Shown: positions 43,171 to 53,299, counted from the stretch's first letter. The stretch is 64,000 nt of DNA from Psychrobacter sp. NZS113 (GCF_015864825.1 NZ_JADYWL010000002.1:1-64000), one strand, 5' to 3'. Numbers and translations: made by a program. Notes: generated by a model not told the origin, from the letters alone.

Positions 43171-44517
43171 CTACGTATAATAAATACTAAAGGTACTACC
43201 GCCTGTCTCATTGGCTTGGTGTGTTAGTTGCCAGTCCATATGGGTCATGATGCGTTGCACGATGCTAAGCCCCAAACCGCTGCCTTCAACTTGGTAGCTA
43301 GACTGATTTTTTGACAATGATTCGGTATCCAGTTGTTGGCCATTGCTCTGTTGCTCTAGGCGCTCAAATCTTTCATATAGCAAAGGCATCATTACTTCAG
43401 GAATACCAAGCCCTGTGTCCGTGACGGTGATTTTTTCGGCATCAATCGTAATGACTACCTCACCATCATCAGTGTATTGAAATGCATTTTTTATTAGATT
43501 GCCCAATGCCATTTTTAGTAGCTCGGGTCGTACGTACGCAAAATATTCTTGTTCAGCCATTACGGTGCAAGTCACTGCCTTATTGCGTAGCAAGTATCTT
43601 AAGCGCGCCACTTCATTTGAGGCAATATCATTGATGGAGGTTTGCGGTGTGTCTAGCTTTTCAGGTGCACGAGAGAGTAATAGTAAGGCACTGATAATCT
43701 CAGAAGTTTCTTTAGCAGTATTGCTAATGCGGTTGGTAAATTCACTTAAGTGACTGTCATGTTCTAATTGTGAGGCCAGTACCTCTGATGCTCCCATGAT
43801 AATAGTCAAAGGGGTGCGCAGCTCATGGCTGACATCGCCTGTAAACAACTGCTCACGTTTTAGGTATTGCTCTAGTTTATGGTTTTTATCATCGATAGCG
43901 CGAGCCAAGACGCCAACTTCTGAAGGTAAGTGTGTCAGTTGGGATAGGTTTTGATGATCGGTTTCTACGGCTTTTTTTAAGTCTAATAGTGGTTTGGTGA
44001 TTTGCCTAGAAGACAGCTGAGAGAATATCGCTGCGATTAATAAACTCAAAATGACAGCCGCTCTCAAGGCATTGGCAAAAATATCTTCTAAGCTTTCGAA
44101 GATTTCTAAAACCGGATAGTGACTCATTACCATCTCAACCCCTTCTACGTAGGTCAAGATATAAGCTTGTTCACCTTGCTGATCGATGAAAAAATGAAGG
44201 TTGGCGTGGGTTTTGCCAGACTCCTTGTTTATAGTGATCGACATTTCTTGCACTTTTTCATTCGCCAATGCTTGTAAATTGGCAGGTGCAACATCGTAGC
44301 GGTAAATTTTAATACCTGGGTCGGCAGTGTAAATAGGCTGATCGCCGTATTTCTCTTGACTGAGATCAAGCTGCTGTAATAGACGGGCCTTGACCAGCTC
44401 TTGTTCTATTCTGCTCTCCGCGTACAGAAAAATACTGACGAAAGTTGCGCAAAGCAATAAGGCAAATAAGAAGTAAGAGATTCGAAACTTGTTAACGATG
44501 GAGTCGATACTAAACAT
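43171..44517 (-). CDS. Sensor histidine kinase of the eptA locus (PmrB-like role)
   Basis: About 448 residues from the ATG of MFSIDS; an upstream frame to 44610 has no supporting signal. It has two membrane helices (~12-32 and ~140-160), a periplasmic region, a HAMP-like linker, the H-box SHELRTPLTIIMGASEVL, and N/G-box LGNLIKNAFQYT, TDTGLGIPE and GSGLGLSIVQRI. It is the partner of the adjacent response regulator. By position it controls eptA, dgkA and pap2; it is not a close PmrB homologue as far as can be judged. Confidence 0.85.
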   Translation of the reverse strand: MFSIDSIVNKFRISYFLFALLLCATFVSIFLYAESRIEQELVKARLLQQLDLSQEKYGDQPIYTADPGIKIYRYDVAPANLQALANEKVQEMSITINKESGKTHANLHFFIDQQGEQAYILTYVEGVEMVMSHYPVLEIFESLEDIFANALRAAVILSLLIAAIFSQLSSRQITKPLLDLKKAVETDHQNLSQLTHLPSEVGVLARAIDDKNHKLEQYLKREQLFTGDVSHELRTPLTIIMGASEVLASQLEHDSHLSEFTNRISNTAKETSEIISALLLLSRAPEKLDTPQTSINDIASNEVARLRYLLRNKAVTCTVMAEQEYFAYVRPELLKMALGNLIKNAFQYTDDGEVVITIDAEKITVTDTGLGIPEVMMPLLYERFERLEQQSNGQQLDTESLSKNQSSYQVEGSGLGLSIVQRIMTHMDWQLTHQANETGGSTFSIYYT

Positions 44518-44616
44518 GGTATTTACTTCGTAATGAAAGGCAGAAAGAGAGGTGGCCATACAAATAGCTAAATATTCTTTATCACAGGAATAGGTTGTTA
44601 AAGCTATCAACGGATT

Positions 44617-45303
44617 TTATACTTTATCTGGATCAATGATTTGGTAACCCACACCAGGTATCGTGACTATCATGACTTGTACAAAGGGTTTATCGACTTG
44701 TGCACGTACACCATGCATATGTGTGCGCAGGGCATCGCTACTAGGAATGTCCTCACCCCATACCTTTTCTTCTAGCTCGTTTTTACTGACGACTCGAGGA
44801 GAAGTGCTCATGAGCACATTTAGTATCTTAAAGCCTGTTGGCGTGAGTTTTAGCGACTTTCCTTCACGTGTAATGGTGTGCTCTTCCGTGTTTAACGACA
44901 GCTTGCCGACTTCTATACTATGCTGGAAGTGGTCGTCTTGATGTCGACGTATAAGGGCTTTGATGCGTGACTCTAGTTCCACTAGAGAAAAGGGCTTAAC
45001 CAGATAATCATCAGCACCACTATCGAATCCTGCGACTTTATCTGAAATAGTATCGCGCGCCGTCAGCATGAGTACAGGGGTTTTATTATGTAGCTCATCT
45101 CTTAGTTTTTTACACAGTTTTGTACCGTCCATGCCAGGTAGCATCACATCTAATAAAATCACGTCATAACGATTATTAGCAGCGAGCGTTAAGCCGCTAA
45201 TACCGTTATGAGCATTATCCAACTCAAAGCCTTTGGGCTCAAAAAAAGCATAAATATTGGCCACAATATCAGGATTATCTTCAATAATAAGTATTTTGTA
45301 CAT
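44617..45303 (-). CDS. OmpR-family response regulator of the eptA locus
   Basis: About 228 residues from the ATG of MYKILI. The receiver has the phospho-Asp in VILLDVMLPGMDG (~51) and Lys in YLVKPFSL; the C-terminus is a winged helix ending GVGYQIIDPD. An alternative ATG at 45318 adds five residues. It lies 43 bases downstream of eptA and 99 bases before the chosen kinase start, so the three are likely one operon that responds to cationic peptides or metals. Confidence 0.86.
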   Translation of the reverse strand: MYKILIIEDNPDIVANIYAFFEPKGFELDNAHNGISGLTLAANNRYDVILLDVMLPGMDGTKLCKKLRDELHNKTPVLMLTARDTISDKVAGFDSGADDYLVKPFSLVELESRIKALIRRHQDDHFQHSIEVGKLSLNTEEHTITREGKSLKLTPTGFKILNVLMSTSPRVVSKNELEEKVWGEDIPSSDALRTHMHGVRAQVDKPFVQVMIVTIPGVGYQIIDPDKV

Positions 45304-45346
45304 AGATGTCTCGTGCATAAATGCCAGTCGTGAATGGATTAAAACG

Positions 45347-47044
45347 CTAACTGGCCAGCTTAAAAAAAGTGGGTTCTGCTGCCACTTCATCGGTTATGAT
45401 ACCGAAGAAACTGAGTAAAGTGGGCGTAATGAAATCATGTGATACGGGCTGATCGGTCATACGAGCAAGACTATGATTATCAATACTGTTACTAGTAGGC
45501 GACCAAATGATGACTGGTACCTGCTTTTGGGCATCGGGTGCAATACTATAGGGTAGGCCATGCAAATAAATATTGTTTTCTCCTAAGCTCTCGCCATGAT
45601 CACTGATATATACCATCACCACATCATAGTCTTGCTCATAATTTTTTAGCGTATCAATAACGTTATCTAAGAAGTAATCGGTATAACGAATGGCATTATC
45701 GTAACCGTTGATAACAGACTGGTCATCACATTTGGCCAGCTCATTGGTCATGCAGACAGGGTTAAACTCTTCAAACTCGTTAGGGTAACGCTGGTAATAA
45801 GCAGGACCATGATTGCCCATTTGGTGCAGTAAAATAAGCGTATCTTTAGGTGTTTCGCTTGACTTAACAAGTTTGTCAAAACCATCGAGCATACCAATAT
45901 CTCGGCATTCAACATCGCAGTTAGGGTTAGTCTCAGCGGTTTTGTAGTCTTCAAACGTGACGCGATCGGCCACACCTTTAGAGCTAGAGTTGTTGTCTCG
46001 CCAAATGACGTTGACACCTTGTTTATGTAGCGTGTCCAGTACGTTTTCATTATAGTTTGCATTCTTAGAATCATAGTTTTCTCTATTAGCATAACTGAAC
46101 ATACAAGGCACCGAGTAAGCGGTAGATGTCCCGCAAGAGGTCGCTTTTTTGAAACTATAAATGTCTGGCTGGCTAGCAAGTAATGGCATGGTATCGCGCT
46201 GATAACCATTGAGACTAATATGATCGGCACGGGCTGTTTCGCCGATGACAAATACCATTAGCTTAGGTTTTGCAGTATTAGTACTGGCTCCAGTAACAGG
46301 TGCTAGGCGCTTGGCATCGGTCGCACGCAGTACCAACGTATCAGGCCGACGTAGCTCATCAATGTAATCAGTGCCCAGTTTGATAACAGAATAGACAGGG
46401 GTGATGGGGTTGGCGTAACTACGGATTATCTTGTGCTGACGAAAAAAGGTGGCATATTGATCGCCTAAGGGCAAAAGGCATGTGCCTATAAAAGCAAGCG
46501 ACAGTATCAAAGTCATGATGCGTTGTAAGACAGCACGACGTAAAGGACTACGCTTTATAGGGGTCTTGGCAATCATAAAAGCGGGTATGATGCCCAATAA
46601 AATAAAACGAATAAAAAAGCTTGGTGCCATCAGTCCCGTTACTTCAGCTTGGTCCGTCTCCATACTATTGATCAGCATATTGGTGTCAAATATCGTACCG
46701 TAAGCATCCGTAAAGTACCCGCATACAGCAGCTATCAATACCATCGCAATAAGCACGATCTTTGCAATTGGTCGATAGCATAATAGCTGGAACAGTAGCC
46801 ACATGAGTCCGAATAACAGACCTGTGAGGGATGTTATAAAAGCAATATGCGTTCGAAAGGGATAAATATTCAGCACTTGCTCAAAAAAGCCAATATTCGC
46901 CGTGGCGACCAAGTAGAGCGCAACGATTATAATCAAATAATGGAGATTAATCTTGCGAGTAGACACTTTGCTTATTCTGGTTGTATCGCTATTTTTAGTA
47001 TAAGTTTTAGTATCATTGGTGCTAATTAATTGAGGTATTGACAT
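45347..47044 (-). CDS. eptA: Lipid A phosphoethanolamine transferase (EptA/PmrC/MCR family)
   Basis: About 565 residues. Five membrane helices (to about residue 192) precede a periplasmic alkaline-phosphatase-fold domain. Zinc and catalytic residues are all present: Glu269 in VIGETARADH, nucleophile Thr308 in SCGTSTAYSVPCMF, DH in ISDHGESLGE and His in IYLHGLPY. It transfers phosphoethanolamine from phosphatidylethanolamine to lipid A phosphates, which lowers polymyxin binding. It heads the locus with the two-component genes, dgkA and pap2. The start is the ATG at 47044; a 15-residue extension is dropped. Confidence 0.93.
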   Translation of the reverse strand: MSIPQLISTNDTKTYTKNSDTTRISKVSTRKINLHYLIIIVALYLVATANIGFFEQVLNIYPFRTHIAFITSLTGLLFGLMWLLFQLLCYRPIAKIVLIAMVLIAAVCGYFTDAYGTIFDTNMLINSMETDQAEVTGLMAPSFFIRFILLGIIPAFMIAKTPIKRSPLRRAVLQRIMTLILSLAFIGTCLLPLGDQYATFFRQHKIIRSYANPITPVYSVIKLGTDYIDELRRPDTLVLRATDAKRLAPVTGASTNTAKPKLMVFVIGETARADHISLNGYQRDTMPLLASQPDIYSFKKATSCGTSTAYSVPCMFSYANRENYDSKNANYNENVLDTLHKQGVNVIWRDNNSSSKGVADRVTFEDYKTAETNPNCDVECRDIGMLDGFDKLVKSSETPKDTLILLHQMGNHGPAYYQRYPNEFEEFNPVCMTNELAKCDDQSVINGYDNAIRYTDYFLDNVIDTLKNYEQDYDVVMVYISDHGESLGENNIYLHGLPYSIAPDAQKQVPVIIWSPTSNSIDNHSLARMTDQPVSHDFITPTLLSFFGIITDEVAAEPTFFKLAS

Positions 47045-47190
47045 AATCTGGCTTCTCAACAGCGTTATAGGGAATATGTTCCTCACCATAACAAGGGGCT
47101 TGTTAAGAAGACGTTAAGGTAGCTGGGTTAAAGAGTCTTATAAATGATTAGCATTAGGCTTTTGGTCGTCCCTAACGCAAGACGCTTTGT

Positions 47191-47355
47191 CTACAGCCAG
47201 TATTTCTCTTGAACATAGGCAACACAGAGATTATAAAATGCTTGAGCGGGCGGAGAGATAGATTTATTGGCGAGTTTAAAGATACTGAACTGTCGGTCCA
47301 AAGATGGGTCAACTAAATCTATTCAAACTAGTTCCGGCTCATTCGCAGGGAAGGC
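47191..47355 (-). pseudogene. C-terminal remnant of a LysR regulator
   Basis: The minus strand reads AFPANEPELV, a TGA stop, then IDLVDPSLDRQFSIFKLA, NKSISPPAQAFYNLC and VAYVQEKYWL followed by TAG at 47191-47193. 'SPPAQAFYNL' is characteristic of the last helix of LysR effector domains. The N-terminal HTH is absent and the frame is broken. Weakly coding-looking plus-strand sequence at ~47376-47460 (DMVAEITAQNFDIEN) is unexplained. Confidence 0.6.
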
Positions 47356-47459
47356 AAGCTTGGGTAGAGTTTTTATAACAATGATATGGTTGCTGAAATT
47401 ACAGCTCAAAACTTTGATATTGAAAACGATACTCAGCATTTTGATTCTATATATGCTAA

Positions 47460-48386
47460 TTAGCAATTTGGCGCTTGCGTGATGTGCTCATCCCAATATG
47501 GCGGCGCGCCATAATAGTCTGTCATAAAGTCAATAAAACACCTGACTTTATGGGGCAGCAGTTTTCTATGAGCATAGACGGCATATAAGCCCAAAGGGTC
47601 GGGCTCATACTCAGGCAACACTACGACCAACTTACCAGTATGTAGCGCATCACTAGCAATAAAAGTCGGTTGCAGTATTAATCCTGCACCTGCAATGGCT
47701 GCTTCAACGAGTACGTCGCCGTTGTTACTGCGGAAGATACTCTGTTCTTTGAGTTGCTTCTTCTTTAAGTACTTATAAATTTGTCCGTTAGTTTCTATAT
47801 TTATATAGCTGTAATGCAAATAGCGATGCGCTTCTAAATCCTCGAGTTGTTTAGGCATACCATGAATTTTTAGATACGCAGGCGATGCGCATAAAACCAC
47901 ACGAATAGGGGAAATTTGCTTAGCGATGAGTGATGAGCTCTCTAACTGTCCGATACGCAGTGCAATATCAAAGCCTTCTTCAACGATATCAACTTTTCGG
48001 TCGCTTAGCTGAAGATCAACGGTGACGGAAGGATATTGTGCTTGAAAATCAGTAATCAGTCTTGCCATATGCTTTAAAGCAAACGAGACAGGCGCACTGA
48101 TTCGCAAGACTCCCTTGGGGTGCTGCTGTAGGCCGCCTAATTGCGCCGATATTTCATCAATACTCAATAAAATCTGCTGCGCGTGCGTAAAATATTGGCT
48201 ACCACCCTCAGTTACACTTACTTTACGGGTTGTGCGATTAAGCAGTCGAGTATTTAGCTGCTCTTCTAATTTGGCAACATATTTGCTCACCAGTTGCGGC
48301 GAGAGCTGCATAGTGATGGCGGCTTTGCTGAAACTGCCCTCCGTCACGACTGCCACAAAGGCGCGCATCGCATCGATTCTATCCAT
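47460..48386 (-). CDS. LysR-family transcriptional regulator
   Basis: About 308 residues from the ATG preceded by ACAGGAAAAAAC. An N-terminal HTH (SFSKAAITMQLSPQLVSKYV; LEEQLNTRLLNRTTRKV) is followed by the effector domain with the typical GLYAVYAHRKLLPHKVRCFIDF (broken at 20 residues) end. It is divergent from doxX across ~160 bases and may control it and the following dioxygenase gene. It belongs to the CrgA/DmlR-like group by appearance. Confidence 0.85.
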   Translation of the reverse strand: MDRIDAMRAFVAVVTEGSFSKAAITMQLSPQLVSKYVAKLEEQLNTRLLNRTTRKVSVTEGGSQYFTHAQQILLSIDEISAQLGGLQQHPKGVLRISAPVSFALKHMARLITDFQAQYPSVTVDLQLSDRKVDIVEEGFDIALRIGQLESSSLIAKQISPIRVVLCASPAYLKIHGMPKQLEDLEAHRYLHYSYINIETNGQIYKYLKKKQLKEQSIFRSNNGDVLVEAAIAGAGLILQPTFIASDALHTGKLVVVLPEYEPDPLGLYAVYAHRKLLPHKVRCFIDFMTDYYGAPPYWDEHITQAPNC

Positions 48387-48547
48387 GTTTTTTCCTGTAT
48401 TTATCCTAATATCAAATACATTATAAACAATATGTTGATAATTATTCAATATAACTCAGCTTACTCTTTTATATCGTTGATAGTAAAGTGTGCCTATATC
48501 ATTTCCGACACTATTTATCTTAATCATACATTCTGGAGTAAGCATCA

Positions 48548-49000
48548 ATGACAACATCACTACTAAATAAAGTTTTGACATCGAACGCTGGAGCAGCGGC
48601 CTTAGTTCTTCGTATACCAGTTGGCCTGATTTTGGCAGCCCATGGCGCCCAGAAGCTATTTGGTTGGTTCGGTGGTAATGGGCTAGCAGGTACGGCTCAA
48701 TGGTTAAGCAGTATGGGTATGGAACCTGGTTATTTGATGGCGATATTGGCAGGTGGTGCTGAATTCTTTGGTGGTCTTGCTCTGGTATTGGGTTTGCTAA
48801 CTAGATCAGCCGCTTTAGCCGCAGCCTTTACCATGTTGGTGGCTATTTTTTCTGTCCATATCAGCAATGGCTTGTTTGCTGACAACGGTGGCTATGAATA
48901 TGCGTTGACATTAATGGTGGCTTCGCTCGCGTTAATGATACAAGGGGGCGGAAGTTTCAGTATCGACAAAATGCTATCAGGAAAAGTAGAGCAGATTTAA
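48548..49000 (+). CDS. DoxX-family membrane protein
   Basis: 150 residues with four hydrophobic segments. The family motifs are LRIPVGLILAAHGAQKLFGW (residues ~21-40), GPGYL-like MEPGYLMAILAGGAEFFGGL and a GLLTRSAALAAAFTML loop. DoxX proteins are small inner-membrane proteins linked to redox or quinone stress, with no settled activity. It is divergent from the LysR gene and followed ~110 bases later by a dioxygenase gene. Similar LysR-DoxX-dioxygenase sets are frequent. Confidence 0.86.
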   Translation: MTTSLLNKVLTSNAGAAALVLRIPVGLILAAHGAQKLFGWFGGNGLAGTAQWLSSMGMEPGYLMAILAGGAEFFGGLALVLGLLTRSAALAAAFTMLVAIFSVHISNGLFADNGGYEYALTLMVASLALMIQGGGSFSIDKMLSGKVEQI

Positions 49001-49113
49001 TAGTGGTGAGCAGTCGAAAACTTGTGTCATCTAGAGCTGTTTTTGAGCTTAAACATTGATATTTATCGTTGATTTATTCATCGTTGAGATAAAGCATAAG
49101 GGAGTAAAAGCGA

Positions 49114-49935
49114 ATGGGCAACGCATCGATTTCAGTCACACAGCCAGTATTTTTTATACCGCATGGTGCGGGGCCATGTTTTTTTATGGATTGGCAACCA
49201 GCTGATACGTGGAATAACATGGCTAAATTTTTAAAAAGTATTCCTAATCGACTGCCTGAGCGACCAAAGGCTATCTTAATCATTAGCGCGCATTGGCAGA
49301 TGTCTGAATTTAGTATTACGGCTGGCGAGCAACCTGAGCTCATTTATGACTACTATGGCTTTCCTGAGCATACCTATCAACTGACTTATCCTGCATGTGG
49401 CGCGCCAATATTGGCTGATCGGATTAGCCAACTGTTTACCGATGTAGGTATCACTAATGAAAAAAACACTACGAGAGGCTTTGATCACGGGACTTTTATA
49501 CCCTTAAAGCTGATTTACCCTGAGGCCGATATTCCAGTGGTACAGCTATCACTACGTAACAATCTAGACCCGAAGGCGCATCTGGCTACTGGTCAAGCAC
49601 TAGCATCATTGCGTAAAGACGGGGTGTTGATTATTGGTAGTGGTATGAGTTTTCATAATATGCGCGGCTATGGCGATGCAAGATTTACCGCACCTTCAGA
49701 ACGTTTTGATGAATGGCTGACTAACACTGTGGAAACAGCAAATTTGGATAAGCGCCTCTCAGCCCTTACGAATTGGTCAAAAGCGCCTCACGCGCTTGAT
49801 TCACATTTATTAGGTGCAGAAGAGCATTTGCTACCGCTTATGATAACGGTAGGAGCAGCAGGGAGTGATGTAGGGCGCAAAATCTATTCTGAGCAAGTGC
49901 TAAAAACTCAAATATCGGCCTTTCAGTTTGGCTAA
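49114..49935 (+). CDS. DODA-type extradiol dioxygenase (YgiD-like)
   Basis: 273 residues. LigB-fold metal ligands are visible: FFIPHGAGPCFF (His22 region), ISAHWQ, GFDHGTFIPLKL, and GSGMSFHNMRGYG. The YgiD/DODA group opens 4,5-DOPA-type catechols using Zn or Fe. The GFDHG motif is standard for this group. It stands downstream of doxX and is convergent with nirD, with a terminator between. Physiological substrate unknown. Confidence 0.85.
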   Translation: MGNASISVTQPVFFIPHGAGPCFFMDWQPADTWNNMAKFLKSIPNRLPERPKAILIISAHWQMSEFSITAGEQPELIYDYYGFPEHTYQLTYPACGAPILADRISQLFTDVGITNEKNTTRGFDHGTFIPLKLIYPEADIPVVQLSLRNNLDPKAHLATGQALASLRKDGVLIIGSGMSFHNMRGYGDARFTAPSERFDEWLTNTVETANLDKRLSALTNWSKAPHALDSHLLGAEEHLLPLMITVGAAGSDVGRKIYSEQVLKTQISAFQFG

Positions 49936-49984
49936 ATATGTTGAAACGTTTAATGCATGGTATTTCAGCGTGGTTGTCAAAAAT

Positions 49985-50021
49985 AAAACATCCTTTGAAT
50001 CTCAGACTCAAAGGATGTTTT
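49985..50021. terminator. Bidirectional terminator between the dioxygenase and nirD
   Basis: AAAACATCCTTTGA at 49985-49998 pairs over 14 bp with 50008-50021 across a 9-base loop. A- and T-rich ends flank it, so it can end both convergent transcripts. Confidence 0.88.
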
Positions 50022-50084
50022 AGATTAATACAGCAATTATTAATGACATATCAAAGTTGTCAAAGTGAGAGATAACGTCGCTTA

Positions 50085-50435
50085 TTATTCGTAGTTTGCC
50101 ACCACATTATTTCCATCAAGTTTGAATTTATAAGTATTGAGCACAATACTCTCATCATCTAAACACTGACCAGTAGCTAGGTTAAAGCGTTGCTTATAGA
50201 TGGGCGAGGCCACATAAAGGACTTCTTTTGCTGTTCCTGTATCATCTGTAATCGTGGTGCCACCAATCAAACCTCGAGACAATACATTGGCTTGACTGAA
50301 TGGATCGTAGTTATCAAGAGCAAATAAATCGTTCTGTTTGGTACGAAAAATAGCAATTTGTTTGCCATCTATCAGGGCGCAGACACCGGTTTCAGGAATG
50401 ATATCGTCAAGTGTACAAATAGTCTGTTGGTTCAT
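50085..50435 (-). CDS. nirD: Nitrite reductase [NAD(P)H] small subunit
   Basis: 116 residues, a Rieske-like fold without the Cys/His cluster ligands, as usual for NirD. The layout includes CTLDDIIPETGVCALIDGKQ (start), NYDPFSQANVLSRGLIGG and YKQRFNLATGQCLDD. It pairs with NirB to reduce nitrite to ammonium. It follows nirB in the same direction with a 137-base gap, unusually large for the pair. It may have its own ribosome binding site (AAGGATA). Confidence 0.93.
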   Translation of the reverse strand: MNQQTICTLDDIIPETGVCALIDGKQIAIFRTKQNDLFALDNYDPFSQANVLSRGLIGGTTITDDTGTAKEVLYVASPIYKQRFNLATGQCLDDESIVLNTYKFKLDGNNVVANYE

Positions 50436-50572
50436 GAGGCGGTATCCTTAGTGATGATAATATTGCTCTGTATGAGTGGTAAATCATGAGTGACAAGCTG
50501 CAAGTCACAAAAACATGAGTCAAAAAACAGCGCCTTGCTTTTTGTGATAACTAACAAGGCACTCCTCCTTGG

Positions 50573-53173
50573 CTAGGCCAATTCAACCAGGTTGATGGTT
50601 GCTTTTTCCGCATCAGTCGCTGGGCGAATCTGCTCACGATCAGTCACGAAAACGACATTATCATCGCCTTTCTCACTGTTTACAAAATGACGGAAACGTT
50701 TGAGTTTTTCGGTGTCGTTAATCGTCGCCGCCCACTCACACACGTAATTGTCGACCAATAACTGCATTTGTGCTTCGAGCTCATCTGCTATGCCCAAGCT
50801 GTCTTCAATAATGACGGCTTTTAGATAATCAAGCCCGCCATCTAAGCTTTCACGCCATTTTGAAGTACGTTGTAGTTTGTCCGCTGTTTTGATATAGAAC
50901 ATAATGATGCGGTCGATATATTTGACCATGGTTTCGGTGTCCAGATCGGTGGCGAACAGCTCGCCATGACGTGGGGTGATACCACCATTACCACAGACAA
51001 ATAGATTCCAGCCATTTTCAGTCGCAATCATGCCAAAGTCTTTACTTTGCGCTTCCGCACATTCGCGCATACAGCCTGACACACCCATCTTGATTTTGTG
51101 CGGTGAGCGTACGCCTTTATAACGATCTTCTAATCTCAAGGCGAGGCCAATACTGTCATCGACGCCGTAGCGGCACCAGTTGTTACCGATACAAGATTTC
51201 ACGGTACGTAAAGATTTACCATAGGCATGGCCAGTCTCAAAGCCTGCTTGCACCAGTTGCGTCCAAATATCAGGCAATTGCTCCATGCGTGCGCCAAACA
51301 GATCGACCCGCATCCCACCAGTGATTTTGGTGTACAAATTAAACTGCTTCGCCACTTGGCCCAGTACGATGAGCTTGTCTGCAGTGATTTCACCACCCGG
51401 CACACGCGGTACGACGGAATAAGTGCCGTCTTTTTGGATATTACCTAAGTAGTAATCGTTACTGTCTTGTAGTGGTGTCAGCTCGGTTTTGAGTACGTAG
51501 TCGTTCCAGCACGATGCCAAAATAGAGGCGACTGTCGGCTTACATATCTCACAACCATGGCCGCTACCATGTTCAGTCAGTAATTCATCAAAGGTTTTGA
51601 TACCGTGCACGCGAATCAGGCTATATAAATCTTGACGAGAGTAAGCAAAGTGCTCACATAAGTCATTGTTTACTTCAAAGCCCATGGCAGTGAGTTGATA
51701 GCTGACCGTATCTTTGACCATAGGGGCACAGCCACCACAGCCACTACCGGCACTGGTCATGGTTTTTACATCGCTGACAGAGTATGCGCCGTTTTCGACG
51801 GCTGAGCAGATAGCGCCTTTGGTCACGTTATAACAAGAGCAGATCGTGGCGGTATCTGGCAGATTGTCGATGCCCATCACGGGTTTTTCAACATTGGGTA
51901 ATATCAGACTTTCTGGGTGTGCAGGTAGGTCAATGTCATTTAAATACAATTGCAGTAAGTTGTTATAGTCTTCGGTGTCGCCGACCAGTACAGCACCAAG
52001 CAAGCGCTTGTTATCAGGTGTGGTGACCAGTTTTTTGTAGATGCCCTCAGCAGGATTTTGATACAGATAGCTTAAACTGCCGTCACTCGTGCCATGTGCA
52101 TCGCCAATACTGCCCACATCCACACCCATTAGTTTTAACTTGGTGCTCATGTCGGCACCCGTAAATGTCTGCTTGCTATCACCAGCAATTTGCGCGGCAC
52201 AGATACTGGCCATGTTGTAACCGGGAGCCACCAGGCCAAATACTTTGTTGTCCCATACTGCGCATTCGCCTACGGCATAAACATGATCGGCATTGGTGCG
52301 ACATTGCTCATTAATCAAGATGCCACCGCGCCCGCCCATTTCAATACCGCATTCTGGGTTGTTTTTAATAAGGCCATCTTGCGGTCTAATACCGGCGCTA
52401 AATACAATCATATCGGTCGTTAGAGAGGTGCCATCTGTAAACTGCATGGTTAAATGTTGTTCATCACCGCTGGGGTCATCAGAGTTGGGTGCAGTATTAG
52501 ACAGAATCTCTTTGGTGTTTTTGCCTGTCAGTACTTTGACACCAAGTGCTTCTATTTTTCGCTTTAAAATCTCACCGCCAGCGGCATCAAGCTGAACGCC
52601 CATCAATTGCGGCGCAAACTCGACCACATAGGTATCAAGCCCTAGCGTCACGAGCGCTTTTGCGGCCTCAAGCCCCAGTAGACCACCACCAACCACCACG
52701 CCTTTTTTGACAGTGGGCAGCTCAGCAATCGCTAAAATCTCATCTAAATCCGCAATGGTACGGTATACGTGGCAATGCGGATGCTCACGGCCTGGGATGG
52801 GTGGCACAAAAGGATATGAGCCTGTCGCTAGAACCAACTCAGAGTACTCAATAATCTCGCCTGCCTCAGTAGTAATACGCTGACTGGCCGAATCGATATC
52901 CACAATACACTGATTCAAATGCAAATTAACTTTTGATAATTCATAGGCTGTTAAATCTACTAGGTTCAGCTTACTGGCATCTTTATGTTCAAAGTAGCTC
53001 GACAAATAAACACGGTCATAAGCAGGGCGGTCTTCTTCAGCAAATACATGAATGTCAAATTGCTGGTGTAGCCCTTGCTCAATTGCTCGTTCAATAAAGT
53101 GATGACCGACCATACCGTTGCCAATCACCACCAAATTGCCTTTATTTTCTGTGCTCAATGCAGTGCTACTCAT
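50573..53173 (-). CDS. nirB: Nitrite reductase [NAD(P)H] large subunit
   Basis: 866 residues. An N-terminal FAD domain (VVIGNGMVGHHF; LATGSYPFVPP; NAD motif GGGLLGLEAAKAL) is followed by two BFD-like [2Fe-2S] regions (CSCYNVTKGAIC; CGGCAPMV), then the sulfite/nitrite reductase domain. The siroheme-[4Fe-4S] Cys are in TVKSCIGNNWC and GVSGCMRECAEA. It reduces nitrite to ammonium using NADH electrons. It is divergent from narK, across a region with candidate sigma-54 promoters. Confidence 0.96.
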   Translation of the reverse strand: MSSTALSTENKGNLVVIGNGMVGHHFIERAIEQGLHQQFDIHVFAEEDRPAYDRVYLSSYFEHKDASKLNLVDLTAYELSKVNLHLNQCIVDIDSASQRITTEAGEIIEYSELVLATGSYPFVPPIPGREHPHCHVYRTIADLDEILAIAELPTVKKGVVVGGGLLGLEAAKALVTLGLDTYVVEFAPQLMGVQLDAAGGEILKRKIEALGVKVLTGKNTKEILSNTAPNSDDPSGDEQHLTMQFTDGTSLTTDMIVFSAGIRPQDGLIKNNPECGIEMGGRGGILINEQCRTNADHVYAVGECAVWDNKVFGLVAPGYNMASICAAQIAGDSKQTFTGADMSTKLKLMGVDVGSIGDAHGTSDGSLSYLYQNPAEGIYKKLVTTPDNKRLLGAVLVGDTEDYNNLLQLYLNDIDLPAHPESLILPNVEKPVMGIDNLPDTATICSCYNVTKGAICSAVENGAYSVSDVKTMTSAGSGCGGCAPMVKDTVSYQLTAMGFEVNNDLCEHFAYSRQDLYSLIRVHGIKTFDELLTEHGSGHGCEICKPTVASILASCWNDYVLKTELTPLQDSNDYYLGNIQKDGTYSVVPRVPGGEITADKLIVLGQVAKQFNLYTKITGGMRVDLFGARMEQLPDIWTQLVQAGFETGHAYGKSLRTVKSCIGNNWCRYGVDDSIGLALRLEDRYKGVRSPHKIKMGVSGCMRECAEAQSKDFGMIATENGWNLFVCGNGGITPRHGELFATDLDTETMVKYIDRIIMFYIKTADKLQRTSKWRESLDGGLDYLKAVIIEDSLGIADELEAQMQLLVDNYVCEWAATINDTEKLKRFRHFVNSEKGDDNVVFVTDREQIRPATDAEKATINLVELA

Positions 53174-53299
53174 GCGTCTGTCCTTAGTAATGGGGCTGGT
53201 TGGGTACGGTCATCGTTTATTTTTTTATCACGCTATAAACGGCTCCGTCCCTCAACAACAGCTGATAAACAGCATTTAATACCTACTATTACAGAGCAT

